The notes: generated by a model from the letters alone, not told the origin. 64,000 nucleotides of DNA from Cymbidium sinense (GCA_021442155.1 CM038218.1:62400268-62464267), one strand, 5' to 3'. Shown: positions 11,601 through 23,470, numbered from the stretch's first letter. Numbers and translations: made by a program.

Positions 11601-13332
11601 CTAGTTGAGCAGCTGTTACTGCTCCATGTGTGCTAGCCAGATTTTGAATTATTCGCTAAAGAGATAGTTGGTTAACTTTATTCCTTGCTTCATGTGTAGC
11701 ATGCACTGTAGGAGCTTAAGGTACCAAAGTGACTAGTGGTATAGAAGTTATATTATTAGCTGCCTATTAATTAACAAAAAAAATAGGTGCTACACTTGAT
11801 GTGATATTCTTCTGCAACATCTCCATCATGATATTCATTTGCACTATCATGCCATTCATCTTGGTACTGAGCCGTGCAATTTTCTTGTCTTTGACTTCCA
11901 TTTGACATTGCATTTGTCTTTTCTCTCTAGCTAGCGCCACAACATCAACAAGTACAGGGTCTTCTTCTTCCTCTACTTCTTATTATTGTTCTACTCCTTG
12001 CTCATTTTCAAGGGAAGAACTTGACTATCCTTCTCCTTGTGCATTTGTAGGAGCAGCTGTTGCTAGGGCTGAATGATGATGTTGAGTATAAAAATATGTA
12101 TCAGGCTGATCATTTCCTGGTTCAACCATATAGACAGCTTCAAGACCCATGACCTCTTTTTCATTATGGTCTTCTTCTTCTTCATCTTCAGTAGAGATTG
12201 AAGATCCCTTTTCTATTTGCTTCTGTGAAGACTCTTCTTCATAAGTGTTAAATTCAGGTTCAAATTCCCTGGATCCCTATCGCTGGTGACGATACTGAGT
12301 GGAAAGTTAATCTATATCTTTGACCATATAGACAACTTCTACTTCCCTTCATCACCTTCTTTTTGCACATGAATTTTTGATCAACATTTCCAATGGATGT
12401 CTAGTTCTATGTGCAGAGCAAATACTTCTTCAACCAAATGACTATGATCAAAGTCAACTTTCTCTTGTTAGGGTGAATCTTATCTATGATGGGATCCCCT
12501 AGAGGATTCTCCAGGGTGTCAACCATCATATCTTTCATCAGTGATACCCCTTTTTTTAGGTATCCACTTCTGATGAGTAATTTTTGAGGTGAATTTCTGA
12601 GTATATGTATCAGATATCACACCTCTTCCATTCTTTGGGATTTCATCACAAGGACTTGGCCTCCATATCTATTTACCCTTTTGTCGGGACCTTTCAGTAG
12701 CAGATTCTTGGACACACAGTCTGAGTGTCATGCTTTTATGCTCCATGCGAAGCATACTTATTTCGATGACTAGTTACCATAAGAGATGGCAACCTCCTTG
12801 GTGGAGCTTTAGTATTTTCCATCACCATAGGCCTCTGAAATCTTCTTTTCATTAAGCGTCTGTCCTTGGCTACTTTGAGAACTTTGTGTATTAAGGCATA
12901 TCGTGTTTCAGGCCATCTCCTCTATGGCAGTGGAGCTTGACGTGGTTGGTTCTAGAAAGACCATTTTACTTCACTAGTAGAGCTATTCCTTTTTACCCAC
13001 TTTAGGTTGTTAAAGTTATTGTAGGTAGGAATACTTTCTTCTGGCGGCAGTATCGCTTGTTCACTAGATCATTCAAAGGGAATCTATTGAGCCCTCAGCT
13101 CAGCATTTCTTCTTCTTCTTCTCTGCCTTTAGGTTAATTTGATTCATGATGAGAAATCTTCATGATCATGCTTTTTGGGTACAAAAGCTTCACTTAGCGA
13201 AGCAGTTATACCACAAGGCATTAAAGACATAGTTTGCCCATTGACGATTCTTTTCGTCACGGGTGCTTCAGATTGACCTAGCCTTTTGAAAACTGAAGTT
13301 CTCTATCGGGAGAACTCCTTGATAGCATTTAG
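11601..13332 (-). pseudogene. N-terminal gag region, heavily decayed
   Basis: This lies between the leader ORF and the capsid. Minus-strand frames are short and stop-rich, with runs of Glu/Asp-coding GAA repeats near 11,960-12,200. The position suggests a degraded long Gag N-terminus. No further domain is recognisable. Confidence 0.4.
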
Positions 13333-13575
13333 CTACTGAACTAATTGGCGAACATGGCTAGTTAGAGCTTCAGTAACTTGAGGCCTTCCAGCATGGCCTT
13401 GGATGAATGTACCATGGGTGGGTACTTCAGGAGTTGCAGCTACGATAGCCAGAAAATTCAATCTATTAAATTGAATTGTAGCTCCAACATCTCTTATGTT
13501 GATGACGGTGTTGGCTAGGCAGATATTCGTTCCAGGCCCTAGCTGAATAGTGAAAGGAGTGCTCTGCAGATCCAT
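13333..13575 (-). pseudogene. First ORF fragment after gypsy leader
   Basis: An 80-codon frame that begins about 250 bases downstream of the primer-binding site, in the position of the gag start. It shows MDLQSTPFTIQL, a middle part GATIQFNRLNFLAIVA, and ends at a stop. It has no recognised domain of its own, and the start assignment is positional. Confidence 0.45.
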
Positions 13576-13827
13576 TCTACAAAAGTAAAAGATGGGGATT
13601 AATAATTAGTAATTATTATTTCACCCCACACTTTCAAAATGGAGAGGCACTGCAGAACAAAATAATAGTGTAATAAAGATGTACTCTACATAATGATTCA
13701 TTCTATATAGAGCTTCATATTGAATTTATTACACACTTAAATCACCATTTTTTATTTTAAATTTTCAAATATTTTATTTCTATTATAGCACATATGTGAC
13801 TTAGCCAAAGATGGAAAGAGAATCATA

Positions 13828-13845
13828 TCCCCAGCGGAGTTGCCA
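13828..13845 (-). other. Primer-binding site of the gypsy element
   Basis: The minus strand reads TGGCAACTCCGCTGGGGA, separated by five to six bases (GATTTC) from the LTR end ...GAGCCCACA. TGG at its start and its place next to the LTR end mark it as a tRNA-complementary PBS. It closely resembles the TGGCGACTCCGCTGGGG type seen in Tat-group elements. I could not verify the exact tRNA. Confidence 0.78.
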
Positions 13846-13851
13846 GAAATC

Positions 13852-15374
13852 TGTGGGCTCCAAAAATTCATCACCGAGTTCTCGACAAATTGAATTGAAG
13901 AGAATGTGAATTAAAGTGTCTATGTAATTTTTAGAAGGCAGATGGAATAGTAGATAAGATACTACCCAAAGATTTCATCCTCATTTGGTGAGGACTTTAG
14001 ATATAGTTCTAGGTTTCCTATAGTGCAAGCCCCTATGTTAATTACCCCTCCCAATAAGTGAGCGAGAACTTTCAATTAAGGCCAGTCATTAGATCGCTTA
14101 AGGCGTAGTGTATAGTAGCAGCATATGAAGTTTTAGAATTTAAAATTATGAAATTCATCATTTCAACTTAAACTAAATGGTTGGGGGAATGATGATGTGC
14201 TCGATCTAGATCCCATGGTTCCATCATCTCGGGCCATCCCTAGTCTACTTAGTCAGAGGAGGTAGTCGACCTAACCTGACCGAATGATTCTTATTAGCAA
14301 CACATAAGTTATGTCGTCCAGGAAATCCTTATAGACCTGGGGTGATGTTCATCTAAGAAAATAATTTTAAGTCTACCTTAGTTCACAGAGGGCTTTTTGC
14401 CCTATCAAGTATACCCTATGATTCACAACTCAAAGGGCAGAGCCATTGGGAAGCATACGGGCTACAAGCATGATCGTAATATAATTGAGCTTGATTGGCC
14501 AAACTACCCGATCAGAGGACTATGCTCATAACTACTTCATCTGTAGAGCCTACTGGCCAAACCACGCAGTCAGAGGGCACAAGCCACATCCTTACTGGCA
14601 AGAGATTGATTGAGAGTGAACATCATAGAACACTTGATTTGACATTGGCTCCTTTGTGAGCTAGAGTTTTCTTAATTTGTCACCTCAAACAAATAATTAT
14701 GAAAGGTGGATGGATTGAATTTTGATTTAAGCTTTTAATGACTGAATTTCATTTAAGCAGTTTTTAGATTGACACTCAACTTGAATTAATTCATTTTGAA
14801 ATTAGAATCACATTTTGATAGAAGTATCCTCTCTGGTTGAAATCATCATTCGACACAACCATCATCGGGGTAATTAATTGATTAACTTGAATATATTTGA
14901 GAACTTTAGATCCTATCAACTCTATTTAGCTCCTAACAGAGGATCAGATCAACTACCACATGACAGAATTAGCTTCTCAGATATTTCACTAAGTTGAAAT
15001 CATTATAATAGATTTTAAGATTTTATTAATCTAGACCCAGTCCTAAGACTAAACCAAGAATCGCAACCCATGCAGCATCCTCAGACACTTGAATTTAAGT
15101 ATTTAGTATAGTGTCGAGCCTCATGCGGGTATATATAAGAATGCCTTAATTAATGCCTTCTATTCGCTTGTATGATGTGTTATGAATCTGGTGGCATTAC
15201 GTGTTTAGAAGCTATAGATTCAAAATATAGTTTAATTTATTATTTTAAAAGAAGATTTACCCCTCAGAGTTACTTTTATGAATCAATAGAGTATAATATT
15301 AAAGTTGATTTCTTCTCTTTTTGATGGTACCTCATTTGACTTATTTCATATTTACACAAATAAGATTATGGGTT
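13852..15374 (-). repeat. gypsy LTR (5' LTR of the minus-strand element, incomplete)
   Basis: The left boundary on the plus strand is TGTGGGCTCC, so the LTR ends GGAGCCCACA on its own strand, directly before the PBS. It contains a TATA box near 15,128-15,139. Its U3 side runs into element A2 at 15,375, and no TG...CA right boundary was found, so about 1.5 kb is what remains. The partner LTR lies outside the window or has been lost. Confidence 0.7.
15128..15139 (-). promoter_or_regulatory. LTR TATA box
   Basis: The minus strand reads CTTATATATACC. It lies about 1.28 kb before the LTR 3' end, with the expected direction of transcription toward gag. The start site would be near 15,100. The assignment rests on motif and position only. 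Confidence 0.5.
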
Positions 15375-15381
15375 TGTTGAC

Positions 15382-15398
15382 CTCATTTTTAAAATGAG
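15382..15398 (+). other. 5'-terminal hairpin of the giant element (A2)
   Basis: CTCATTTT and AAAATGAG form an 8-bp stem with a single T loop, seven bases inside the element end. The equivalent site in A3 pairs CTCATT with AATGAG, and in B1 CTCACT with AGTGAG, a compensatory pair of changes. B2 pairs with one wobble, and A1 has lost the pairing. Confidence 0.65.
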
Positions 15399-15789
15399 CT
15401 CTCAACCCCTCCATCTTAGACATAGGATTCCTCTTAGATTTTAAGAGTTCAATCTTAAGACACATCTAGTGATTAGATGGACATTCTCACCTAGCCCTAA
15501 AAGACTTAAAAGAGTTAGCCATAGGAATAGGTCATGCCTTGGGGGTGTTAGGAAAATCTCCTACTCTTTAGCTTAAACCATTCCTCACTTTCTTTCTTTC
15601 AAGTCAAACACCAAAACAATTCTATTTGATTTTCTCAAACTCAAATCAATTCCATTATTGAAATCCATGATTGAAAGCTATGATTGAAACTCATGATCAA
15701 AATTTATCAAAATTCCTAAGTTCAAATTTCCTAAGTCCTTAACCCTTTTTTAAGGACTTAGCCAAAAATCAAAAATCAAATCTTTTCAA

Positions 15790-16470
15790 ACCTTTGAGAT
15801 TTTCTCATGATCAATTTATATTTTAATTTATTTTCACATATATAAATGAAATATAAATTCAAACACATCAAATCAAACTCAAAAATTCAAATCAATTCAT
15901 GAAAATTTTCCTGAGTCCCTTTAATTTTTCATTAAAGGACTTAGCAAAAATCAACTCTAAACCTTGATCAAATCAATTCAAATTCATGAGATTTTCTCAA
16001 AACTTATTTATATTCTCATTTATATTTACATATATAAATAAAATATAAATATAACTCAATCAAATCAAACCCTCAAATTAAATTCCAAATTTAAAATCCT
16101 TGAAATACCCTTAAATCCCTTAATTTTCCATTAATTGATTTAACCTAAACTTTGATCAAACTCATTCAAACTCATGGGATTTTCTCAAACTTTATTTGTA
16201 TTTTCATTTATATTCTCATATATAATTGAAATATAAATATAAATCAGTAAAATCCAATTCAAAAATTAAATTTCTAATTAAAAAAGTCTCATGAATCCTT
16301 TAAATTCCCTTTAATGGATTTAACCCAAATCATGATTAAAACACTTCAAACTCCTGAAATTTTCTCATGATAAATTTATATTCTCATTTATATTCACATA
16401 TATAAATGAAATATAAATTCAAACATTCAAAACCAATTCCAAAAATCAAACTCAAATCCACTCAAAATCA
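15790..16470 (+). repeat. ~180-bp subterminal tandem repeats (A2)
   Basis: Diverged tandem units with ATTTATATTCTCATATATAA-like markers, the reverse complement of the A1 array. Each unit also holds a TTTAATTTTCCATTAA segment. Unit-to-unit divergence is high, so the array is old. Confidence 0.7.
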
Positions 16471-16754
16471 AATCTAAGCCTTTCAAGCCAAAATCTTGAA
16501 CTTAGCCAAATCACTTTCAAATCAAACCAAACTCTTGATTTTCTCTAATGGTTCAATCAAACCTACAACCATGAGTCCATATATAAATCCAAACCTCAAT
16601 AATTCAATCAAACCCAAAACTCCTTCATATTCTTCCTTTGAATATGAAATTTTCAAATGGATCAAAATTCATTTGACTTCAAACCACTTGCAAATGGATT
16701 TATATTTCAATCATGCCCATATACAAGAAGATCAAATCAACTTTGATCAAAATG

Positions 16755-17400
16755 ATTGACCATTTGACCCACTTAGGCTCAGTTGACCCAAAGTGACCTA
16801 AAGTACTCTTATGAGCCAACTTTTGATTCTAACCAAATTGGATTAAACCAAACTCAAATACCCCTCTCATCATGATCAACAATCATCATGGGATGATCAA
16901 TCAATCAAATTGGGTCAAACCAAGTCAAACCTATGGGTTGACTAAGTCAACATTTAATCTAAAATAAAACCTTACATAGCCAAATTCCACCATAAGCCAA
17001 ATTGATTGAAACCAATGGGTCAAGTCCAGTCCAAATCAGTTGTGGAACTTGACCAAAGCCTCAATTGTCTAACTAGACCCAACCTAGCCCAATTGATCTT
17101 AGACCCAACATGACCTAAAGGGGTCATATTGAGCCAAAATTGAACTTAACCCAAATTGATTGGAAATAAAGATACCAATCTCCTCCATATAACTAATCTA
17201 ACCTAAACCTACCCTTGACCTACCTCAAATAGGTCAAATGGGTCAAATAGGTCAACTTGGCCCATTTGACCTAAATGAAGTCATATGAGCCAAAACCAAA
17301 TCTAATCCAAATTAAATCAAACCAAAGGCACCAAAACATTTCAAATGGTCATATGAACTTGACCCAACCCTTGGTTTGACCCATGTTGACCCATTGAAAA
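16755..17400. repeat. TTGACC/GGTCAA-rich degenerate repeat tract (A2)
   Basis: Recurrent TTGACCCA, GGTCAAATGGGTCAA and CCAAATTGATTG motifs, equivalent to 3,840-4,740 in A1. Confidence 0.7.
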
Positions 17401-20400
17401 ATAGGGGAGCTCCTTTGAATCTTCAACTTTCTCCACACTCAAAATTATTTCCATTCCTCTTGCACACTTCCTCAAAGGATCAATTTGAGTGCACTGCATC
17501 CAAGCATCCATTTGAGTTCCCACAGCAAGGAGAGCCTCAATTAGATCAAATCCGCAAGGGAGATCAAGTGGTGTTGGTCCATAGGAAGATCCACTCAACC
17601 CTAAGGCCTAAAACTTTCAACAAAACTTTATCACCACCAGACGAAGCTACCTCATCGAGCTTGAGCGTCGATGATCACCTCCAATGAGGTATGTAATTTT
17701 TCGACCACTTAGCTTGATAGGTGTTGGTCCTTCATGAAAGGAATGTCCATTGCATTTGAAATCAACTGTTGGATTGGTTGGTAATTATGCTTAGATGGTG
17801 TGGGTTGAGTTTTGAATGATTCCATGTTAGATCGAGCTCAGATCTCCCCTTAGATCATGGATATTCTCCATTAATCATCAAGTAAGAACTTGGCTCAACT
17901 CCACCAGCCATCTGTGCATTTTAGATGGACGACTGAGATTATTTGCATATTTTATAAATCCTTTATCCATTTTATAAACTGCAGGGAGATCTCTAGTCGT
18001 TCGATCTTTGATCAGACGACAGAGATAAAAAGTGCTTGTGCCGCAAGCTGCCTTTTTGATGTAACACTTAAGTGAGTGGCTCATGGCACGACACATGTAA
18101 AGCACGCTAACCACCGCTGCCACGCGTCGCATCGTGGGCTAAGTATCAATCATGGATTAGTTAATTACCTAATTAATTCCTATATAATCCTTGGAACTTC
18201 AAAATTTCATAACTCTTCATAGAAAAATTACAAAAATAAAAGGAAAAAATGCTATGGAAAGATAATGTCATTTAGAATATTTTAAAAATGGTTTTAATGT
18301 ATTTTTAATTTCCCTTTTCTCTGAATTTGGGTTTTTTTTTTGAAATCTTAATTAGCTAATTATCATTTAATTAGTTCATCAATTAATCTCAAACTTCTAG
18401 GGTTCATTTTAGGGGATGACCTCTACCTCCCCTAATTTTCTTGAGATTTATTGAGTGCTCAATTGGGGAGATTGCTATTTCATTTCCTAATTATCCCCTT
18501 CATGTAATTAAGGGTAATTAAGATGTGATTAGTGGATTTACCCTTTAATTAAGTTTGATTAAGGCCAGATCCAGTGAGTAGAGGTTTTATGGAATAATTT
18601 TGGGGCATTTGCCCTAAGCTATTCCCTAAACCCCCTTTTCTCTCCTTAATCCCCTATTAATTAAGGGTTAACTCAATAATCACCCCTTTAAACAATTTTC
18701 AAAAATTCTAAAAAGTTTCATAACTTAATTAATCTACCTTGGGTAGATGCTTAGGTGTTTAATAGCTTAAGTCTAATTAAGGAAATTAAAACCCCTTTCA
18801 TAAGTATGAAAGGGTGTTTTAAAAGTACTTAAGCTAAACCCCTTAGCTTAATTAACTTTTAATTATGAGCCAAATTGCATTAGGCCTTTTCATTATTAGG
18901 TACATTAAAAATTTAAATACCTTGTGGGTTTTATGTCATCTCACTGGTTCAAAATTACTTATTTAATTTTTATAAGGTGGTATATGTAAGGGTTAATTAA
19001 CCCACTTAATTCATGCCTTAACATAATCAATGCTAAAAATGGATTTAATTATCTAAAAATTAAACAAAATACAAAGCACATGTGGAAATGGGTTAGGAAT
19101 AGCAAACTCATCTCACCTTTTCAAAATTAAATCAAACTTTAAACTAAACAAAATTATTTTGAAATTCACTTTGATTTATTCTAAATTTTCTTATTCCTTA
19201 AGAATGTCTTTACGATTTAAGTAAAGTGTGTTTTTTTACATGCTTTCATTGCTTTGGATCTTTCCCAACATGTTAAGTTGTATGACATATGATTCATACA
19301 TTCATAATTTCATGTTTCAAATTTTAAAATGAAAATGGTTTACTTTATGTCAAATGTGCATGTGTTGGGTAGAGTAAAAATATGAGTGGCTATTTTCACT
19401 ACTAAATCCAAAATATTTTCAAAACTTATAAATGAAATATCAAACCTGAAAGTGTGATATTCATATCTTGATTGCTTATGTTTATTGATGGATTATAAAA
19501 GCATACTAGCATATTTCTTTTCTAAAGAATTTGCCTACTTTCATGCATAAATTGCATAAACAAAAATGAATCCATTAAACAACTCTTGCATTTTCCTTTT
19601 CTACTTCATTTCTTTTATATGCGGGTTTGTATTTAAAGAAAGCGGTATATTAGTCTAGACAACCCCGAGGTTGCGAGGCTTTAAGTAAAAAGTCTTGTAC
19701 CTTACATCTCTATTAATGCCTTTTACTTATGCCTTTTCTACTTTCATGTATGTATGTGAAAATATGGATAAGGAAAATATTTTCTACTTAAGAAAAATAA
19801 TGCATATTCAACTTCTAAATTTTCTTAAATGGGTTACTTAGCATGCATCATTAAATATGTTAACTATTCTCATTTTTCATGTATAGATATGCTTAGGATC
19901 CATCCATATGCTTGTTATATATGTTGGGAAAGAAAAGAAGTAATGTGTGTTATGTGAATTTTGATTCTTTTTATTTAATCTTAAATTACCTTTCTTCTTG
20001 AATAGGTTTGTTTAGAGTTTGTCTAAACTTAGGATTGATTAAAAGATGTAATCAAAATATTCACCTAAATGAAATTAAAATGTGAACTTACCTTAGAAAT
20101 TACTTAAGGATTAAAGAAGGAAAGAGAAGTTCCCTTCTTTTTTCCTCTCTTCATAACTTAGTAATTAATTCTAGGTTTCACTTAAACCAAATTAAAAAAT
20201 GAAACCCAGAACACTTAAACAACTTAATTGAAACCCTCCTCTAAGTTTAACATGTCCTTCATACTTAGAAAACTTGAACCTAGAGTCCTAAGCTAAGCAT
20301 CATCACACAAACCTTCAAAGCATACACATTAGCCTAAGTCACCACTTCTAGCCTTAGGTTAGGTCGATGCATGGTTTGATGTTATGTTTTGTTTTGTGAT

Positions 20401-22115
20401 GAATGTTTTAGACTGGATGTTAGGGTGTATGCTCATAGAATGAATGGTAGGACGTGCTTAGTCTAACTACTCTTTTCTATAAGGGATTGTGCTTAAGGGG
20501 CGTTATCATAAATAAAAATATAAATGCTTCTTACTTGCAGGTGCTTATACCCTTTTGCATAATCCATAGGCCAGGTGAACTTAGTCACCCATGTGTGGGG
20601 TGATAAGTCTAATATACATGCTTGGGATTTGTGTGGTGTGATTTAATTAACCTTTATTTTGCATGTGTTAGTTAGATTTTTCTTTTCCTTTTCATGTAAA
20701 AATTTATATATTTAGGATTTTGGATTGATTTATTATCAGGATCAGGATGAACATTAATCATAAGATCATATCTTATGCACCATGTAAAACCTTGGAGCAT
20801 CTACCATCTAACCATCCAAAGGAGGAACCAAAGAAAAAAGAAGAAAGAAAAGAAAGAAAGAAGCAAGATGAAAGAAGAATAAAGCTTGAAGATCCCCATA
20901 ATAATGAATTCCTTTACTTAAATTGTAATTTAATTCATTTGTAATTCGGGTTATATAAGTGTAGAGCTCGGCTACCCATATTTAATATTTTTAAGTTTTT
21001 ACGATTAGCTTTATAAATGGTTTGATGATTTGTTTGATTTTTCTAGATTTTTTCTTGCTTTATGTATGGTCTGGATGTGGATTAGGCTCTTTAGGGAAAA
21101 ATAAATCTTTTGACTCAAAATAAAATTAAACAACTCATAACCTCACCTAAAGCTTAGGATTAAAATCAAAATAAAATAATTAGCAACCCCTTAGCTGGAT
21201 GAGTATTTCTTTATAATATCATGCACAAATGCATCTTATTTTACTCTTGATTGGAGGGCTTCCACCTTTGCCAGAGAACTCGGCTTAACCTTTCAAGGTC
21301 GTGGTGGAAACTCACCTCCTACCTTCTCACTGATTTTGACCAATAATCTGATTTCTCATGCATTAGTCATAAAAAGCCTATTAGCCTGAGTCAAAATGAT
21401 TGTCCAAAATTAAAAATAAAATGAAATTTGTATTGCATTAGATTTAGATCATTTGAAGCATGTCCCTTTATATGATCTAGTCTCTTTAGGGATTGAGTTT
21501 AAGGACTTAGTCATTTTCTAAATAAAAACATCCTAACTATCCTGCATAAGCATAAAGACTTGCCTACATGCATTTAAAATTATAGGAGGAGTTAGTTGGC
21601 AGCCACCCCCAGACGGTTGTAAGTATAAGATGTCGGGTGGTTTGTCCTCTCTTGTGGAGGCAAACTAATTACCCATTTTTGCCTTAGATTTAGGTTGTGC
21701 TTTTGGCCCTCGTTGAACCTCCCTAAATTTAGGTTCTAAGGTTGCTTTTCTCTTTTGTGGGCCATAAGCTTAATTCCTCACCTCTTAGGCATTTCTTTAA
21801 TCTTGTGTTAAGGAATCCTAAGTCCTAAAATTCTAATAAAAAATGGAACTCACACAAACTAAATCAATTTCTAAAATGTAAAGCCCAACAATAGGATAGT
21901 TTGAAATCTTGCTTGGTTTCCTAGCATCGTGGGCATCTCCTACTTATCTTCTATTTTGCCTTCGATAATAACTCCCTCTTTTGATCAATCCCATTTGATC
22001 CTCAAAATAAAACCAATCGATTGATAGTCCTTCGTATTTAAATCTTCAAAGACGATGACCATTTACCTTAATTGATAGTGTTCCTAAAGGATCCTCTATC
22101 TTAGGATATAATTAA

Positions 22116-22137
22116 CTATGGGGGTTTGCCCCTATAG
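22116..22137 (+). other. G/C-stem hairpin near the 3' end of A2
   Basis: CTATGGGGG pairs with CCCCTATAG around a short loop, with one G-T wobble. In B2 (52,840-52,861) and B0 (53,410-53,431) the same site has ten- or nine-base perfect arms around TT. In A3 (31,342-31,363) it is partly degraded. A diverged form with changed stem bases is at 61,328-61,347. Confidence 0.6.
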
Positions 22138-22270
22138 GGAACTTAACGAACCTGATTTAAAATAAACCCTGCTTTACTTTTTCATGTAAAGTAGGGGAAG
22201 AATCTCTAGTATATATGTAGACTCATCATCCTTAGGAGTCCTTATTGAGGTGATTCATTCCATTAAAGGG

Positions 22271-22302
22271 TAGTGACTTCTGTCTTTCGAGATAGTACAC
22301 TA
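22271..22302 (+). other. 32-nt two-tier hairpin near the 3' end of A2
   Basis: The outer stem TAGTG/CACTA encloses an inner stem CTGTCT/AGATAG with a TTCG loop. All five copies in the window keep the same 32-nt length: 25,928-25,959 and 31,189-31,220 (minus), and 22,271-22,302, 52,994-53,025 and 53,564-53,595 (plus). Confidence 0.65.
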
Positions 22303-22482
22303 TTTTCTTGATGATGTATCTGATCACCTGAATAAGTACATCTGTGGATCTGCATGGCATCTTACCAAGACAAATTTTTTTAAGGGTTCCTCTTTCTTTT
22401 CTCCCCATAGATTTAAAAAGTGACTCCCTTATAGAAATTTTTCTACCAACAAGGTTTTTGTATTTTTTTTTATGAAACATCC

Positions 22483-22959
22483 CTAGATATTTCAAGCTTA
22501 CTAGTAAATTAACCCATATTATAAATATAGATATATTTTCTCTTTTCAATTCAACCTTCAAATCTATAGGATCACTCCATGCAAATGCTTGCTTTTAATT
22601 AGGTATTAAAGCTAAAACTTCGAATATCAAAATTTTAAGTGCTCACATTGAAGTTAGTTATGCTATGATGCACATATGAGACTTATTCAAATTTTCATGC
22701 ATTCATCTTCTTTAATTTTACAAATAAGTTTAAGAGGGGTCTTACATTCCATTCCATTTATTTGAAGAGTTGGAGTTGGAGTATTTTAAAGAGAGGGGTT
22801 CAAAATTTTGTTGGGCTTTCAACTCTACTCAGATAAACTTTGTAAGTGCTTTTCACCCCTCTTTTTTTTTATTTTATATTTGTGATTGTTGCATGTTATT
22901 TTCCCTCCCCTTTTTTGTTTAGAGTTTTTAATTTGAATTTTAGCTTTAGGTTTCTTTGC
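22483..22959. other. Spacer, no gene seen
   Basis: AT-rich DNA after the end of A2. T-rich runs lie near 22,860-22,910. No coding or repeat family is recognisable. It could be the remainder of whatever A2 inserted into. Confidence 0.4.
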
Positions 22960-23206
22960 TTAACAGTCTTAAGCCGATTCTTTTATTTTTTTTCACTTTT
23001 TTCTAAGTCAAAATATTTGATGCAATTTTGGCAGTCACCCCACATCATCTTCACGTATGGGGCTACATCGAGAGTATTTTGGCTTTCTTGGTATGCCCTA
23101 ATGAGCATAGCGAGTGGTGTGTTGCGGCACCACAACCATCTTCTCGCACCCACTATGCCCTATGGGGCATTGACGGGGTCTTGAAACTTGCATAAAGAGG
23201 AATGCA

Positions 23207-23241
<35 letters not shown>

Positions 23242-23470
23242 TTTCTTTTTTTCTCCTTTTTTTCTAAGTCTAGAATTTTATAAAAAATTTGGTAGCATTT
23301 CTTCTAGGGGGAGCGACATCTAACAGATGTTGGCTTACTCGGTACGCCCAAATGACCGTAACAAGCGGTGTCTTGCGACACCACAGCTGATTTTTTATCT
23401 CATCACGCCCTAATGAGCACGACGAGACCTTCAAACCTGCAAAGAAACACAAGCATATATACATCCACAT
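22960..23470 (+). repeat. Diverged tandem duplication of a GC-richer ~260-bp unit
   Basis: The two halves (about 22,995-23,205 and 23,262-23,460) share TTTGGCTTWCTYGGTAYGCCC, then ATGASC, then a GTGTYKTGCGRCACCACA block, then ...CGCCCTAATGAGCA and CTTCAAACYTGCAAAG. An AT microsatellite separates them. The sequence resembles TE untranslated or LTR DNA. I do not recognise the family. Confidence 0.6.
23210..23239. repeat. (AT)n microsatellite
   Basis: About 15 uninterrupted AT units between the two GC-richer repeat halves. Confidence 0.9.

Larger units (their letters stand above)
6079..15374 (-). mobile_element. Degenerate Ty3/gypsy (Tat-like) retrotransposon, 3' truncated
   Basis: Read on the minus strand, the order is LTR (from the right), PBS, leader ORF, gag capsid, protease, reverse transcriptase and RNase H. 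This PR-RT-RH order is that of Ty3/gypsy. The PBS type and an RNase H of the FDGA...NNEADYEAL...GDS style point to the Tat group; that lineage call is an inference. Stops and frameshifts break every domain and the RT catalytic motif is changed, so the element is dead. The integrase and 3' LTR are missing because A1 interrupts it at 6,078. The upstream LTR is interrupted or bounded by A2 at 15,375. Confidence 0.85.
15375..22482 (+). mobile_element. Giant non-coding LTR-like element, copy A2
   Basis: It starts TGTTGACCTCATTTT at 15,375. Modules in order are the terminal hairpin (15,382-15,398), ~180-bp tandem repeats (15,790-16,470), TTGACC tract (16,755-17,400), gene-like section with GAGGTATGTAA at 17,687, GC-rich core (17,985-18,150), AT-rich half, a purine-rich stretch near 20,820-20,880, and two 3' hairpins (22,116-22,137 and 22,271-22,302). 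Similarity to A3 runs on to about 22,482 (CATCCC), where the copies diverge. I found no convincing target duplication for this copy, so the 3' boundary is approximate. It is inverted relative to A1 and A3. Confidence 0.8.

Noticed and set aside
15375..15398. Helitron 3' end (hairpin followed by CTRR)
   Set aside because: On the reverse strand the hairpin is followed by GTCAACA, not CTRR. B1 and B2 show 5-6-bp duplications, which Helitrons do not make.
1..20590. A1 and A2 as terminal inverted repeats of one DNA transposon
   Set aside because: The interior is a minus-strand gypsy element cut inside RNase H. A3 shows the same unit alone, and B1/B2 have their own target duplications, so these are separate insertions.
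20747..20944. Lys/Glu-rich 65-codon open frame in A2
   Set aside because: Made by an AAAGAA purine run. The equivalent place in A3 and B copies is not open in the same frame. A polypurine-tract role was considered, but it is not next to an element end.
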